A stretch of 64,000 nt of DNA from Anaerobacillus isosaccharinicus. Its GTDB lineage: Bacteria > Bacillota > Bacilli > Bacillales > Anaerobacillaceae. The notes below the pieces were generated by a model. That model was not told where the DNA came from and made no database searches. It saw only the letters and a program-made list of their open reading frames with translations. The translations under genes and the position numbers were made by a program. Where the stretch lies: contig NZ_CP063356.1 of NCBI RefSeq assembly GCF_001866075.3, positions 3,648,164 through 3,712,163 of the forward strand, written 5' to 3'. Positions 33,938 through 43,004 of this stretch are shown here, piece by piece. Position 1 is the stretch's first letter, and each line of letters starts with the position of its first letter.

Positions 33938-34071
33938 ATGTGTTTTCAAATAACAAAAAAATAGTAATTTTTAGTCTGGGTTATTAAAACAAAACAAATG
34001 CTTTATTCGTTAGTTAGGCAGTGTATTATAGAAATAATTTGACCTTGTTCTTCTAAATAGGGGGAATTTCA

Positions 34072-34788
34072 ATGACCTATATTTATGGTTTGGTTTCGGT
34101 TGCGATTAGTGTGATTATAGCTTTTATATTTGGGATTCCGATTATTTCTGAATGAGGTCTTACTTATTTTCACTTTGAATACCTCATCTTAGGTTCTGTA
34201 GCTCCAATGGGATATTACTATTTTGTCTTCAACAAAGAAAAAACATTTAATAAAAAACATATCTTACCAGGTTTATCTTTTGGATTAGTAGCTTTGTTTA
34301 TAATCCTAGTTATTCATTATTTCGTTCTATCACATTTGCTTGTTTCTTTTCTTCCATATTTAAGTTCAGTTAAATTGGAAATTCTCGTCTTCATTATCGG
34401 AAGTATCATTCTCCCCTTATTTAAGATAATAGGACAAATCAAATGTAAGAAATGTAATAGTGGATATTTTATTGAAGAGTTGCTTTTTAAGGTAGGTAAA
34501 AAAGATTATCGAGATGATATTAAAATGTTTATCCAATTGGCAGCCAATAATAGTGATAGAGAACTAAGGAATTTTATAAAAGAACGAAGGCTATGTACTG
34601 GCTATTCATCAATGAACCACGAAGAAAAACCTTCATCGTATTCGTTTTATTTGATTACATGTAAAAATTGTAAATCTCAATATATTGTTAGCGAAAAAAG
34701 TAAAGAGAATAATGATGATATTTCACTAATGCACTCCTACAAAATAATAGCTAGCATTAATTTAAGCAAAGAAATTCAGGTGAATTGA
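34072..34788 (+). pseudogene. Membrane protein gene with an in-frame TGA
   Basis: ATG 34072 (TAGGGGGAATTT upstream) opens a frame that has a single TGA at 34153-34155 and then continues to 34788 (238 codons). The sequence on both sides reads as one protein: N-terminal helix (3-25), helices near 38-55, 68-92 and 100-118, then two CxxC pairs (CKKCNSGY and CKNCKSQY) resembling a zinc ribbon. Either a recent nonsense mutation or recoding; a restart at ATG 34207 lacks an RBS. Confidence 0.7.
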
Positions 34789-34806
34789 AAAAATTGTTAA
34801 TTATTT

Positions 34807-34957
34807 CACTTAAACAAACGGAGGCTTTAGTGAAAAATTTGAAAGTGATGGACCTGGTGCTTATTAAAACAGGTCTATTTATTTTTATTAATAAAATTGT
34901 CTTTTATAATTGGAAGATAGTGTTAAAATTTACTTATTCAAGTTAAGAGCAGAATAC
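34807..34957 (+). repeat. Array repeat, long type
   Basis: CACTTAAACAAACGGAGGC arm, GGACCTGG..ACAGGTCT hairpin, GGAAGATAGTGTTAAAATTT tail, GAGCAGAATAC end. Confidence 0.8.
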
Positions 34958-35004
34958 TCTAATAACCATTTGTATTGAACTATATAAAACGAGGGAGAGA
35001 AATA

Positions 35005-35508
35005 ATGTATCTACTATTGATTATTGGGGGAATTACATTTTGTGTAGCACAATATGTATTAGCTCGGAAAGGATGCTTTTATACAAGTCTTGTATTAGCT
35101 ATTTTATATAGTTTATTGACTGTTTTATATTTGCAAAGTTTTATGTTTTTAATTGTAATTGTTCTATGGGCTTTGTTCTTAATAGGTATAAAAATTAGGA
35201 AAAACAATGAGAAAACAAGTGTAAATAAGTTAGCAGTGTTTTCAATAATATTTACAACTGTGATGTTCTTGGGTTTTGGATATTATTTTCTAAATGGAGT
35301 AGTGACAGAAGGATATATTACAATCGAAGAACACAATCTATTTGCTGAAAACGGAAAGTATTATCTATATCTTGATGAACAAAAAATAGAAGTTTCAGAA
35401 GAACTTTATAACCAAGTAGAATTAAATAGCCGTTACCATTTTAAATATAGTTGGAATAAACTTTTAACTAAAAATGGGAAATTTGAAGTTTTTGAATTAG
35501 ACTCATAG
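35005..35508 (+). CDS. Membrane protein of unknown function
   Basis: 167 aa; start at 35005 behind GAGGGAGAG. About four helices (1-18, 26-45, 47-64, 82-104) and an outer or cytoplasmic C-terminal domain of ~60 residues with YITIEEHNLFAENGKYYLYL. No family recognised. Confidence 0.7.
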   Translation: MYLLLIIGGITFCVAQYVLARKGCFYTSLVLAILYSLLTVLYLQSFMFLIVIVLWALFLIGIKIRKNNEKTSVNKLAVFSIIFTTVMFLGFGYYFLNGVVTEGYITIEEHNLFAENGKYYLYLDEQKIEVSEELYNQVELNSRYHFKYSWNKLLTKNGKFEVFELDS

Positions 35509-35540
35509 AATGACATGCCAGCTTACGATTACTAAATTCC

Positions 35541-35610
35541 TTTTTAAACAAACGAATGCGTTAATTAGTTTAGTAAGCTGTTGCCGCTGTTATGGTGCTA
35601 ACGAAGCAGG
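35541..35610 (+). repeat. Array repeat, short type
   Basis: TTTAAACAAACGAATGCG arm, CTGTTGCCGCTGTTATGG centre, TGCTAACGAAGCAGG end. Confidence 0.7.
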
Positions 35611-35667
35611 TTTATTCAATAATAGGTATAGTTAGTGGTGTAATTTGGTATACGGAGGGGATAAAAA

Positions 35668-36192
35668 ATGGATAAAGGGTTATTCAAAATTAGAAAGGCA
35701 GTTATTGCGGATGCTAAAGGAATAAGTAAAGTGCACGTTCACAGTTGGAAGACAACTTATGCAAATATTGTTCCTGACGAATACCTAACAAATTTAACTT
35801 ATGAAAGACGAGAACAGATATGGTTAAATAACATTCCCAATGGTGGTGTATATGTAGCAGAAAACAGTGAAGGAGAGATAGTTGGTTTTTCTTCTGGAGG
35901 TAAAGAAAGAAGTGGTAAATATAATGGCTATAATGGAGAGTTATATGCAATTTATATTTTAAAAGAGTATCAAGGGCAAGGCATTGGAAAAGCACTTGTT
36001 AAACCAATCATAGAGGAAATTAGGGGAATGGGATTAAACTCAATGCTTGTTCTTGTCTTAGAAGATAATACTTCTCGTCTTTTTTACGAGGCACTTGGTG
36101 GAAAAAAATTAGATGCTATTGAAGTCGAGATTGCAGGGAAAAAACTCTCTGAACTTGTTTATGGTTGGAAAGATATAAGGATTATTATTTAA
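35668..36192 (+). CDS. GNAT acetyltransferase
   Basis: 174 aa; CGGAGGGG upstream. N-terminal IRKAVIADAKGISKVHVHSW pattern, acetyl-CoA loop EYQGQGIGKAL (motif A), then NTSRLFYEALGGK (motif B). Similar to phosphinothricin-type acetyltransferases; substrate unknown. Confidence 0.82.
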   Translation: MDKGLFKIRKAVIADAKGISKVHVHSWKTTYANIVPDEYLTNLTYERREQIWLNNIPNGGVYVAENSEGEIVGFSSGGKERSGKYNGYNGELYAIYILKEYQGQGIGKALVKPIIEEIRGMGLNSMLVLVLEDNTSRLFYEALGGKKLDAIEVEIAGKKLSELVYGWKDIRIII

Positions 36193-36202
36193 TTTTTTCT
36201 TC

Positions 36203-36351
36203 TTCAACTATCGGTGAGCTTTAGTGAAAAATTTTGGCAGTGGAGGACCTGGATACTTATTAAGCCAGGTCCTTTTATTTTTCTTTCAAAATTGTCTTTT
36301 TGTAATTGGTAGATAGTGTTAAAATTTACTTATTCAAGTAAAGAAGCAGAA
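36203..36351 (+). repeat. Array repeat, long type
   Basis: CAACTATCGGTGAGC arm, GGACCTGG/CCAGGTCC perfect 8-bp stem with TTTTATTTTT, GGTAGATAGTGTTAAAATTT tail, GAAGCAG end. Confidence 0.8.
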
Positions 36352-36408
36352 GAATTGAAAATAAAAAGAAGCTAAAACTGTAATTAAACCAAATCTTGTG
36401 GGGGGCAT

Positions 36409-36639
36409 ATGATAAATAAATTTGAAACCAGATATTTTTATTTAGAAAGTCCTTATGACGAAAAATTTATTAAATGGAATACAGTTGAGGGCATAATCAG
36501 TGACGATATACTCAATAAATACGACATTATTACAAGTCTAATGATTCAAGATATTAGGGATAAATTTGGAGAAGAGTTCGATGTTTGGGAGATTTCTATG
36601 AACGATTTCGAAATGAAAGTTAAGCCATCAACAGATTGA
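36409..36639 (+). CDS. Hypothetical protein
   Basis: 76 aa; GTGGGGGGCAT upstream. Acidic, no membrane segment (FETRYFYLESPYDEKFIKWN). No family recognised. Single-gene unit. Confidence 0.6.
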   Translation: MINKFETRYFYLESPYDEKFIKWNTVEGIISDDILNKYDIITSLMIQDIRDKFGEEFDVWEISMNDFEMKVKPSTD

Positions 36640-36652
36640 AAATCCGTTTGTC

Positions 36653-36750
36653 TATTAAACAAACGAACTCTTTAGTACAACAGCGGGAACAGCCAAAGCA
36701 ATGGTTGTTTCTGTTGCTTTTCATCAACTTTTGAGCAGAAGAGTTGATGA
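36653..36750 (+). repeat. Array repeat with terminator-like hairpin
   Basis: ATTAAACAAACGAACTC arm; then GGAACAGCC / GGTTGTTTC hairpin with TGTTGCTTTTC; GAGCAGAAGAG end. Confidence 0.6.
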
Positions 36751-36792
36751 AGGAATTTATATTTTGTCTTGTCCAGAAATTTGAAATTTGTA

Positions 36793-36801
36793 GTCTAATA
36801 A
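36793..36801. repeat. Target duplication of the DDE IS, left
   Basis: GTCTAATAA, repeated at 38628-38636. Confidence 0.85.
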
Positions 36802-38627
36802 GGTAGTGTCAAAAGTTCTATGAAAACTAAAGGCTGATGACACTTTCTACCAATTAATCTGGTGGTAGCTCCCGCCATCGCTCTTGACAAACACGCCAAT
36901 GGTTTAGCGAGAGGTTTAACAAGGGCGAAGAGGACAAAAGAAGGCATAGCTAAATAAGCCCTTGGTATTTCCATTTTAAACCATTGGCAAGTTCGGTTTG
37001 TCAAGAGTACGCTCCGCCGATGGCTAGAAAGGGCTCAGTTAAACAAAAGTTAGGCAGTTTGCTTACTTATCCAGTCCTGGGCAAGACCAATAAGAGTTGT
37101 CCATCTAGCTGGCATGTTTGGAAGCTTTTCTAGCTCAGGAAGTGTTACTGGTACTTTTCCTTCCAATGCTGAATGTGGTCTTAGAAAGTTAAAGTAAGCA
37201 ACGAACAAGGTCACAAAAGAAACAGAACCATGTTCTGACCCGAAACCATGAGTGGATCGATAGTTTCCTTTAAAGGTACGATTTAGCCGCTCGATAATTT
37301 GTTTGAGAGGTCGATATTCCTTTGATACCTCGTCTTCGTTGGTTAAGCCAATTACCTGAATCACCTCAAACGGGATTTGATGCTGGGCAAAAAAGTGTTG
37401 TGCTAATAAGTAAATGGGATTGCCATCGACAACGAAAGTTAGGTTTTCTGGGATTTTCCTAAGCTTTAACAACACTTCGTCTATCGCTTTAATAGCTGTA
37501 GCTGTGTCTCGGTTAGGTGACACAGGATAAGAGAGAATGACTTTCTTTACGGCATCAAAAAAGAAAAATAGGTAATGCCAACGGCCATTCACACGGATGT
37601 ACGTTTCGTCACCGCAGAATTGATCTGAAAGCTCATAAGGATAGTGATCAATATACGGTTTCAACCACAAGGCCACACTATTTTCGTAATTTAAAATGCT
37701 TTGATGAGAGATTGAAACACCATGTACGTCTTTCATCAGCGCTGCTGTTTTACGGGCTGAAAGTCCATAATTGACGTGATAAGTCAATATCAATCCAAGC
37801 GTATGTGGAGACACATAAATTCTTGATAGATCAACTCGTGGTCTCTTTGGTGAATGCTTCGCTAATGGTTGAAAATCAATGTGAAACTGGCGGTAAATAT
37901 AGCGAAGTTTAAAGGCTTGAGGATCTTCTTTGAACCGATTTTTCTCTTTTTGAGTCATCGCATTACGTTTATGTTGGTAATAAGAACAAGCGTCGTTTTT
38001 ACACTTGTACACATGGAAGTCTTTTCTTTCCTTCACTTTTTCAAGTGTTTTTGAACAGTGAGGGCATTTCAGGATTGCTTCCTTGAGATATCGATTTCTC
38101 TCACTGAAAAGACATGAACACACCTTACATTGAAATTGTCCTTTCGCTCCATTGTTCGCATACAAATAATCAGATGGAGCACCACACGTAGGACATTTCA
38201 TTGATGAAGGAACGGGTGTTGAATTCGACCGTCTTTGTACTGGTTTGAGAGGTTTACCTTTAGACTTAAGATGCTCGGTTAATAAAACTTGAAAATCTAG
38301 TTTTTTTGGAACTTCAATGATCGGTAGATCATCAACTTGAAGCTTGCGATATGGTTTATTAACTGGAGCCTCAGTCGGTTTATCAAACATGCTCTTCCCT
38401 ATTAAAAGGGTAAGGAGCGTTCGAATTACTTGTTCTTGGTAGTTTATAAAAGTAAGTAAATAGGTTATAATTTGAGGTAACAACTTGTCACTTTCCTTTC
38501 TTTTGGGATGTTGGGTGTGTGGTAACCTCAATTATCTACAAAATTCAGGGGGTGGCAAGTTTTTTGCTTATAAAGCCCTTTAAACTAGGATTTAATAGCC
38601 TATTTCTATATAAAGTTTTGACAATAC
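36802..38627 (-). mobile_element. DDE insertion sequence, ~1.83 kb
   Basis: Imperfect terminal inverted repeats (GTAGTGTCAAAAGTT at left; GTATTGTCAAAACTT at right read inward) and a 9-bp duplication GTCTAATAA define it. It lies between the repeat at 36653 and the RBS of the lipoprotein gene at 38652, so it cuts that gene's leader. The left ~250 bp is non-coding with a long inverted repeat (CTTGACAAAC...CCAATGGTTTA against TAAACCATTGG...GTTTGTCAAG, 36892-37008). Confidence 0.85.
37050..38531 (-). CDS. DDE transposase with N-terminal zinc ribbons
   Basis: 493 aa. Cysteine pairs at about 115-180 (CPTCGAPS, CKVCSCLF, CPHCSKTL, CKNDACSYY) form zinc ribbons, followed by a HTH (SARKTAALMKDVHGVSISHQSI) and an IS6/rve-like DDE core: CGDETYIRVNGRWHY, FVVDGNPIY and QIIERLNRTFKG. 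The exact IS family could not be named. Probably functional: no stops or gaps. Confidence 0.85.
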   Translation of the reverse strand: MRLPHTQHPKRKESDKLLPQIITYLLTFINYQEQVIRTLLTLLIGKSMFDKPTEAPVNKPYRKLQVDDLPIIEVPKKLDFQVLLTEHLKSKGKPLKPVQRRSNSTPVPSSMKCPTCGAPSDYLYANNGAKGQFQCKVCSCLFSERNRYLKEAILKCPHCSKTLEKVKERKDFHVYKCKNDACSYYQHKRNAMTQKEKNRFKEDPQAFKLRYIYRQFHIDFQPLAKHSPKRPRVDLSRIYVSPHTLGLILTYHVNYGLSARKTAALMKDVHGVSISHQSILNYENSVALWLKPYIDHYPYELSDQFCGDETYIRVNGRWHYLFFFFDAVKKVILSYPVSPNRDTATAIKAIDEVLLKLRKIPENLTFVVDGNPIYLLAQHFFAQHQIPFEVIQVIGLTNEDEVSKEYRPLKQIIERLNRTFKGNYRSTHGFGSEHGSVSFVTLFVAYFNFLRPHSALEGKVPVTLPELEKLPNMPARWTTLIGLAQDWISKQTA

Positions 38628-38651
38628 GTCTAATAACAAAGGGGGAATTTT

Positions 38652-39014
38652 ATGTTTAAGAAAGTGCTTTTTTTTTCTAATATAATGCTTTTATTTATGA
38701 CTTTACTCGGTGGTTGTAGTAGTTCTCCTTCCAAAGAGATTTCATATGCATCTATATTGATAGCAAATGGAACGGAATATTACTTGCGAGGAGAAATTAA
38801 AGATAATGAATTTACTCTTGGTGAAAAAATTGGAGAAGTACAAAAAAAGGTAGCAATAGAAGTTATGCCCAAAGAAGACTTTTCATCTAACTTTTTAGAA
38901 GTAGGTGAAGAGATATACTCTTCCAACGAAGATAGTAAGGTTATTATCGTAAAAAGAGAAAATGCCACCTACCAAAAGTTCACAGAAAAAGGCTACTATA
39001 CAAATAAAGACTAA
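38652..39014 (+). CDS. Lipoprotein of unknown function
   Basis: 120 aa; AAAGGGGGAA upstream. Lipobox LGGC (Cys22). A beta-rich outer domain (EYYLRGEIKDNEFTLGEKI). Its promoter region has been displaced by the IS at 36802-38627, ending 15 bp before the RBS. Confidence 0.72.
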   Translation: MFKKVLFFSNIMLLFMTLLGGCSSSPSKEISYASILIANGTEYYLRGEIKDNEFTLGEKIGEVQKKVAIEVMPKEDFSSNFLEVGEEIYSSNEDSKVIIVKRENATYQKFTEKGYYTNKD

Positions 39015-39017
39015 CCA

Positions 39018-39086
39018 TTGTTAAAGTAATGAAGAGCAATAGTTCAACAGACTGTTGCTGCTGTTACGGTGCTAACAACAGAATAC
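39018..39086 (+). repeat. Array repeat, short hairpin type
   Basis: GTTAAAGTAATGAAGAGC arm; GCAATAGT / ACTGTTGC hairpin; GTGCTAACAACAGAATAC end followed by TTTAAG, mirror of CTTAAAGTA. Confidence 0.7.
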
Positions 39087-39140
39087 TTTAAGATAATAGG
39101 TGATGAAATTACAGAGAGTGTTTAGATGGGCGGGGAAAAC

Positions 39141-39422
39141 ATGAAGCTATTTATATATTTTGGATTGATGATAATTTCATTGGCTGTTTCGTTAATTATA
39201 GGGCGGCTACAAATGAAAAGGACTGAAAAATTTTGGATACCGTTTCTTTCGGGTTTTTTATTAAATATTGCTATCTTAGGTATAGGAAGTATCTGGTGGT
39301 TCTTAACTGAAACCGATGGGATAAGTCGAGGTCTTGGTGTCTTATATTATTGTATCGCAATGGGTGTAATAGGTGTAGTTGTCTTAATTGTATTATCAGT
39401 TCTAAAAATAAAAAGCAATTAA
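39141..39422 (+). CDS. Membrane protein, unknown
   Basis: 93 aa; start at 39141 behind GGGCGGGG. Three helices (2-20, 35-58, 68-90). Strongly hydrophobic; no family. Confidence 0.6.
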   Translation: MKLFIYFGLMIISLAVSLIIGRLQMKRTEKFWIPFLSGFLLNIAILGIGSIWWFLTETDGISRGLGVLYYCIAMGVIGVVVLIVLSVLKIKSN

Positions 39423-39443
39423 TTATTCTTGAACTAATGAAGT

Positions 39444-39899
39444 CGATAGCTAATTATTATTTATGCCGATTACAATACTAAAAAAAGAAACTTAGGAGGA
39501 TAAATGAGAGCAGCAATTATATTTGTTTTAGGTATATTATTTATTGTTGGTTGTAGTTCAACCGAATTAGAAAGGTTAAAGGAAACAAGCAATGCGGACC
39601 ATATCGGTAAAATAACTAAAATAGATACAGACGGAAATAGGATTTTGGTTAATGAGCTAATTACGAACAATGATACTTCTGCAATCTGGTTATCAATTGT
39701 AGATGATACAGAATTGCTCGATTCTGAAGGCAACACTATTAACTTTAGGGATTTTAAAAAAGGGAAATTATTAGAAGTTTGGAATAGTGGTGGAGGTTTT
39801 CTTTCTGAACCTCGGCAGGCTACTGCTGCGAAAGTAATCCTATTGAAGTAGACGTTTCGTATTTAACTTGTGAATAGATACACTTAAAGTAACGGAAGC
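39444..39899 (+). repeat. 456-bp duplicated unit, copy 2
   Basis: Same length as copy 1 (23457-23912), starts CGATAG directly after the arm AACTAATGAAGT and ends with CACTTAAAGTAACGGAAGC. Confidence 0.85.
39504..39851 (+). CDS. DUF3221-type lipoprotein, copy 2
   Basis: 115 aa, lipobox IVGC; differs from copy 1 at only five residues (for example VLGIL for VLATL and TELERL for TQLERL). Most of the differences between the two 456-bp units are silent or outside the gene, suggesting the protein is under selection in both. Confidence 0.75.
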   Translation: MRAAIIFVLGILFIVGCSSTELERLKETSNADHIGKITKIDTDGNRILVNELITNNDTSAIWLSIVDDTELLDSEGNTINFRDFKKGKLLEVWNSGGGFLSEPRQATAAKVILLK

Positions 39900-40023
39900 T
39901 TTAGTGAAAAAATTTGGCAGTGGAGGACCTGGATACTTATTAAGCCAGGTCCTTTTATTTTTCTTTTATAATTGTCTTTTTGTAATTGGTAGATAGTGTT
40001 AAAATTTACTTATTCAAGTAAAG
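39881..40023 (+). repeat. Array repeat, long type, interrupted by a foldback element
   Basis: CACTTAAAGTAACGGAAGC arm, GGACCTGG/CCAGGTCC terminator stem, GGTAGATAGTGTTAAAATTT; its final AGCAGAATACTTCAAG reappears at 40340 after the inserted element. Confidence 0.8.
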
Positions 40024-40027
40024 CCTC

Positions 40028-40339
40028 CTTATCTACAGTGTCTACAATAAAACGTTGATGTGGAGCACCTTTTATCTTTATGTACATGTAGTCATAGATA
40101 AGCGGTTAAGGACTTGACTTGGAGCCTCTGTGGGCATGATTGGTCCTGAAAGGCTGAAGCAGGTGTTTCAGCAGGCAAACCAGCCTATCATACCCACCCC
40201 TCCAAGTAAAGTCCTATCGTCACATACGATAGAAACTATAAATACTTACTGTAGATATTGCTTCCACAAAGATAGAAAATCGGCACTTTTACTATCTTTA
40301 CTTACGTTGAATACGGTGGATTTTCATACTGTAGATAAG
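40028..40339 (+). mobile_element. Foldback/MITE-like element, copy 1 (312 bp)
   Basis: Bounded by CTTATCTACAGT and ACTGTAGATAAG. The centre folds into a long imperfect hairpin: GGACTTGACTTGGAG..TGGGCATGAT / ATCATACCCA..CTCCAAGTAAAGTCC. No credible gene: a short frame inside reads through the hairpin. A reverse-oriented relative lies at 43005-43315; both sit inside an array repeat, directly before AGCAG. Confidence 0.75.
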
Positions 40340-40409
40340 AGCAGAATACTTCAAGAAGTATGGTCTTCTTTGCGATTGAAAAAATTATAGGAAATCTAGG
40401 AGGGGGAAA

Positions 40410-40910
40410 ATGGGAGTGCTAATTAGAGAAATAAATCTTGATGATGCTAAACTTTTTGTAAACCTTTCAAAAGATATAGACGCATCTGGTTTTATGTTAT
40501 ACGACCCAAACGAAAGGAAAACTACTGTTGAAGAACAAAGAAAGATTATCGAAGGCATTTTAGCAGATAAAAAATCAACAATTTTAGTTGCCGAAGTTGA
40601 TAAAAAACTTGTAGGGTTCTTAGCTGCTCTTGGTGGAAAAGTAAATAGAAACCTCCATTCAGCTTATCTTGTATTAGGTGTCCTTGAGGAATACCAAGGA
40701 CAAGGTGTAGCCACTAAACTGTTTACTGAAATATTTAATTGGGCTAAAGAAATTGAAATAACAAGACTTGGATTAACAGTTATCAAGAATAACAATAAGG
40801 CATTTAACTTGTACAGAAAAATGGGATTTGTTGTAGAAGGTGAAAAGATTAACTCACTAATTATTAACGGTGAGCCTGTCAATGAGTATTATTTGTACAA
40901 ACTAATGTAA
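40410..40910 (+). CDS. GNAT acetyltransferase
   Basis: 166 aa; TAGGAGGGGG upstream. IREINLDDAKLFVNL start, YLVLGVLEEYQGQGVATKL motif A, then NNKAFNLYRKMGFVVEGE motif B. Typical RimI/RimL-like N-acetyltransferase; substrate unknown. Confidence 0.82.
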   Translation: MGVLIREINLDDAKLFVNLSKDIDASGFMLYDPNERKTTVEEQRKIIEGILADKKSTILVAEVDKKLVGFLAALGGKVNRNLHSAYLVLGVLEEYQGQGVATKLFTEIFNWAKEIEITRLGLTVIKNNNKAFNLYRKMGFVVEGEKINSLIINGEPVNEYYLYKLM

Positions 40911-41005
40911 TTAATTGAAGTTTCTTAAACACATTATTTTATCGTTTAGAACTGAAATTATAGATTTCATTAACGGGTGCTTTGCAAAAAAACAAGGAGG
41001 GACTA

Positions 41006-41299
41006 ATGAAGCTGCCAAAATGTAATGTGTGTAACCATCAATTTGGATGGAAAAAAACCTACAAATCAGTCTGTAATAGTTGGACAATACATTGCGAAGA
41101 ATGTGGAACAGAGCTCAAGTCAACTAATAATGTAAGGCTTATTTTATTTGTAATAATACCAATGATGTTAACAGGTATTATTACTAATAGGGATGATTCT
41201 GATTATTATTTTGCTATTAGCTTAGGAGCGAGTGTTTTTGTAGGTCTTTTAATTACATTGCTTTTACCCTATTTAGTAAAATACAGTTCAGACAAGTAG
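41006..41299 (+). CDS. TIGR04104-like zinc-ribbon membrane protein
   Basis: 97 aa; start 41006 behind AAGGAGGGAC. The N-terminal CNVCNHQFGWKKTYKS ... CEECGTEL zinc ribbon (6-42), followed by two membrane helices (48-62, 70-90), fits the short Bacillus TIGR04104-type family, whose function is unknown. Confidence 0.75.
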   Translation: MKLPKCNVCNHQFGWKKTYKSVCNSWTIHCEECGTELKSTNNVRLILFVIIPMMLTGIITNRDDSDYYFAISLGASVFVGLLITLLLPYLVKYSSDK

Positions 41300-41311
41300 C
41301 TTTTAACTAAC

Positions 41312-41400
41312 GATAAGCATTAGTATAGGAGTTGTTTATTTGGCAATGGCAGTACCTCGGTTAATGAAGGAACGAAGCATTACACTTAAAGAAGTCGAGT
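41312..41400 (+). repeat. Array repeat, degenerate
   Basis: TTTAACTAACGATAAGCATTAG arm region, then GGCAATGGCAG. The usual end is not clear. Confidence 0.4.
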
Positions 41401-41419
41401 ATCAAAAAGGAGCAAGCAT

Positions 41420-41893
41420 ATGGATACAGAAATTTTATATTATAAGAAATTTAAAGGGATTGAAAAGCCTTTAGACTATGTTAATTGGGCTTTCAGTATG
41501 TTAGAAAATGAAATTTCTACAACATCCCTAAATATTCTTGCCTCTTTGAGAGAACCACTAAACATTTTTGAAGTGGAAGACTATTTTGAAAGAGCATTAG
41601 ATGAATTAAGTATGAAGGAGCCTTCGTATGAACAATGTGCTAAATACCACATACGTTATTTATTAAGGCAAATAATAGATGATAAAAATAATGCAATGAA
41701 CTTTGCTTATGAAATATATGAAGTAGTTCGTGAACTATTTACTAACGAGGAATTAGAGACATGGTATGAAATAAGTGAAATGATAGATGATTTTCGTTAT
41801 GGCGATAATATAAAAAAACTTACTCAGGATTTCTTAATCACAATTATTGTACAAGAAGCAAAAAAACAATTAGGAAGCAAGTTCTTGAAGTAA
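41420..41893 (+). CDS. Hypothetical acidic protein
   Basis: 157 aa; AAAGGAGCAAGC upstream. All-helical, acidic (LSMKEPSYEQCAKYHIRYLL), reminiscent of small immunity or DUF proteins of Bacillus. The stop (TAACG) forms part of an array-type arm (GAAGTAACGAAACC). Confidence 0.6.
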   Translation: MDTEILYYKKFKGIEKPLDYVNWAFSMLENEISTTSLNILASLREPLNIFEVEDYFERALDELSMKEPSYEQCAKYHIRYLLRQIIDDKNNAMNFAYEIYEVVRELFTNEELETWYEISEMIDDFRYGDNIKKLTQDFLITIIVQEAKKQLGSKFLK

Positions 41894-42079
41894 CGAAACC
41901 TTAAGTAAAATTAATTAATACTGTACCAAGTTCAGCTTAATTAATTAGGAAAATATATTAATACTAAGAAGCGTTTTTTTTAATAATAAATGTAAAGAAA
42001 TATACATAATTTGGTATTGTAGTTAAATTCAGTGTGGTTTATAATTTGTTAAATATTTCTTTTTTAGGAGGGCTACAAA

Positions 42080-42862
42080 ATGAATGAAATAGAGTATTGG
42101 TATGATACTGAATACGACGAATGGGAAAGATTAGAACGTCATAAAATTGAGTTTGATATTACCAAACGGTTCCTTAATGATTTTATTAAAGGGGAAAATT
42201 TAGAAATCTTCGATATCGGTGGGGGTCCAGGCAGATATGCAATGTATTTAGCAGAAAGAGGACACAGGGTAACTCTTTTGGACTTATCGAAAAAAAATAT
42301 AGAAGTAGCAAAAAGAAAGTCCTTTGAAAAAGGTATTACTTTACAGGGATATATTCACGGCAATGCATTGGAGTTGGAGGAATTTGAGCCTCAATATGAT
42401 GTTATCCTACTAATGGGACCGTTATACCATTTGATTAAAAAATCCGATAGGAGGAAGGCAGTCGAAGGGGCGATAAAATTATTAAAGCCAAATGGAATTA
42501 TAATTGTCACTTTTATCTCTAGCTATGCTCCAATTCAAGATAATTTATTGCACTTATATCCAATTGACTTTGTTGAAGACTTACTTGGTTATTTAGAAAA
42601 TGGAGAAAATAAAGAAGGAAAAGGTTTTACAACTGCATATTTTATTAATCCTAATGAAGCAAAAGAATTTATGAATAGCCACGGATTACAGGAGGTAACA
42701 TTTGCGGGGATTGAAAACATTTTAGGTTGCAAGGAAAAAGAGATAAATTTATTAGATGAAAGTGAGTACAGGAAGTGGATAGAAATCGGGTATCGTCTAA
42801 GTACTGATGAAAGTTTAATTGGTACAAGTCAACATTTGTTGTATATTGGTAGTAAAGCGTGA
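42080..42862 (+). CDS. Class I SAM-dependent methyltransferase
   Basis: 260 aa; TTAGGAGGGC upstream. Motif I IFDIGGGPGRYAMYLAERGH (about 45-64), acidic end of strand 2 LLDLSKKN, motif post I NALELEEF, motif IV YDVILLMGPLYHL (about 113-125), all typical of methyltransf_11/25 enzymes. Substrate unknown. Last gene of the array. Confidence 0.85.
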   Translation: MNEIEYWYDTEYDEWERLERHKIEFDITKRFLNDFIKGENLEIFDIGGGPGRYAMYLAERGHRVTLLDLSKKNIEVAKRKSFEKGITLQGYIHGNALELEEFEPQYDVILLMGPLYHLIKKSDRRKAVEGAIKLLKPNGIIIVTFISSYAPIQDNLLHLYPIDFVEDLLGYLENGENKEGKGFTTAYFINPNEAKEFMNSHGLQEVTFAGIENILGCKEKEINLLDESEYRKWIEIGYRLSTDESLIGTSQHLLYIGSKA

Positions 42863-43004
42863 ACATAAAGGGGCGTTATTCCAAGCAGGATTAATGCTTT
42901 TTTTGTAGAAGTAAGTCCGTATTAAAGGGGCAGTATTCCTATGATTCTGTAATAATATAAAGCGAAAAAAATATTGTGAAACGTTGTACTTAAACAAACG
43001 GAGG

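Noticed and set aside
40130-40390. 86-aa frame MGMIGPERLKQ...
   Set aside because: It lies in the foldback element's hairpin, has no RBS, and is not conserved in the reverse-oriented relative at 43005-43315.
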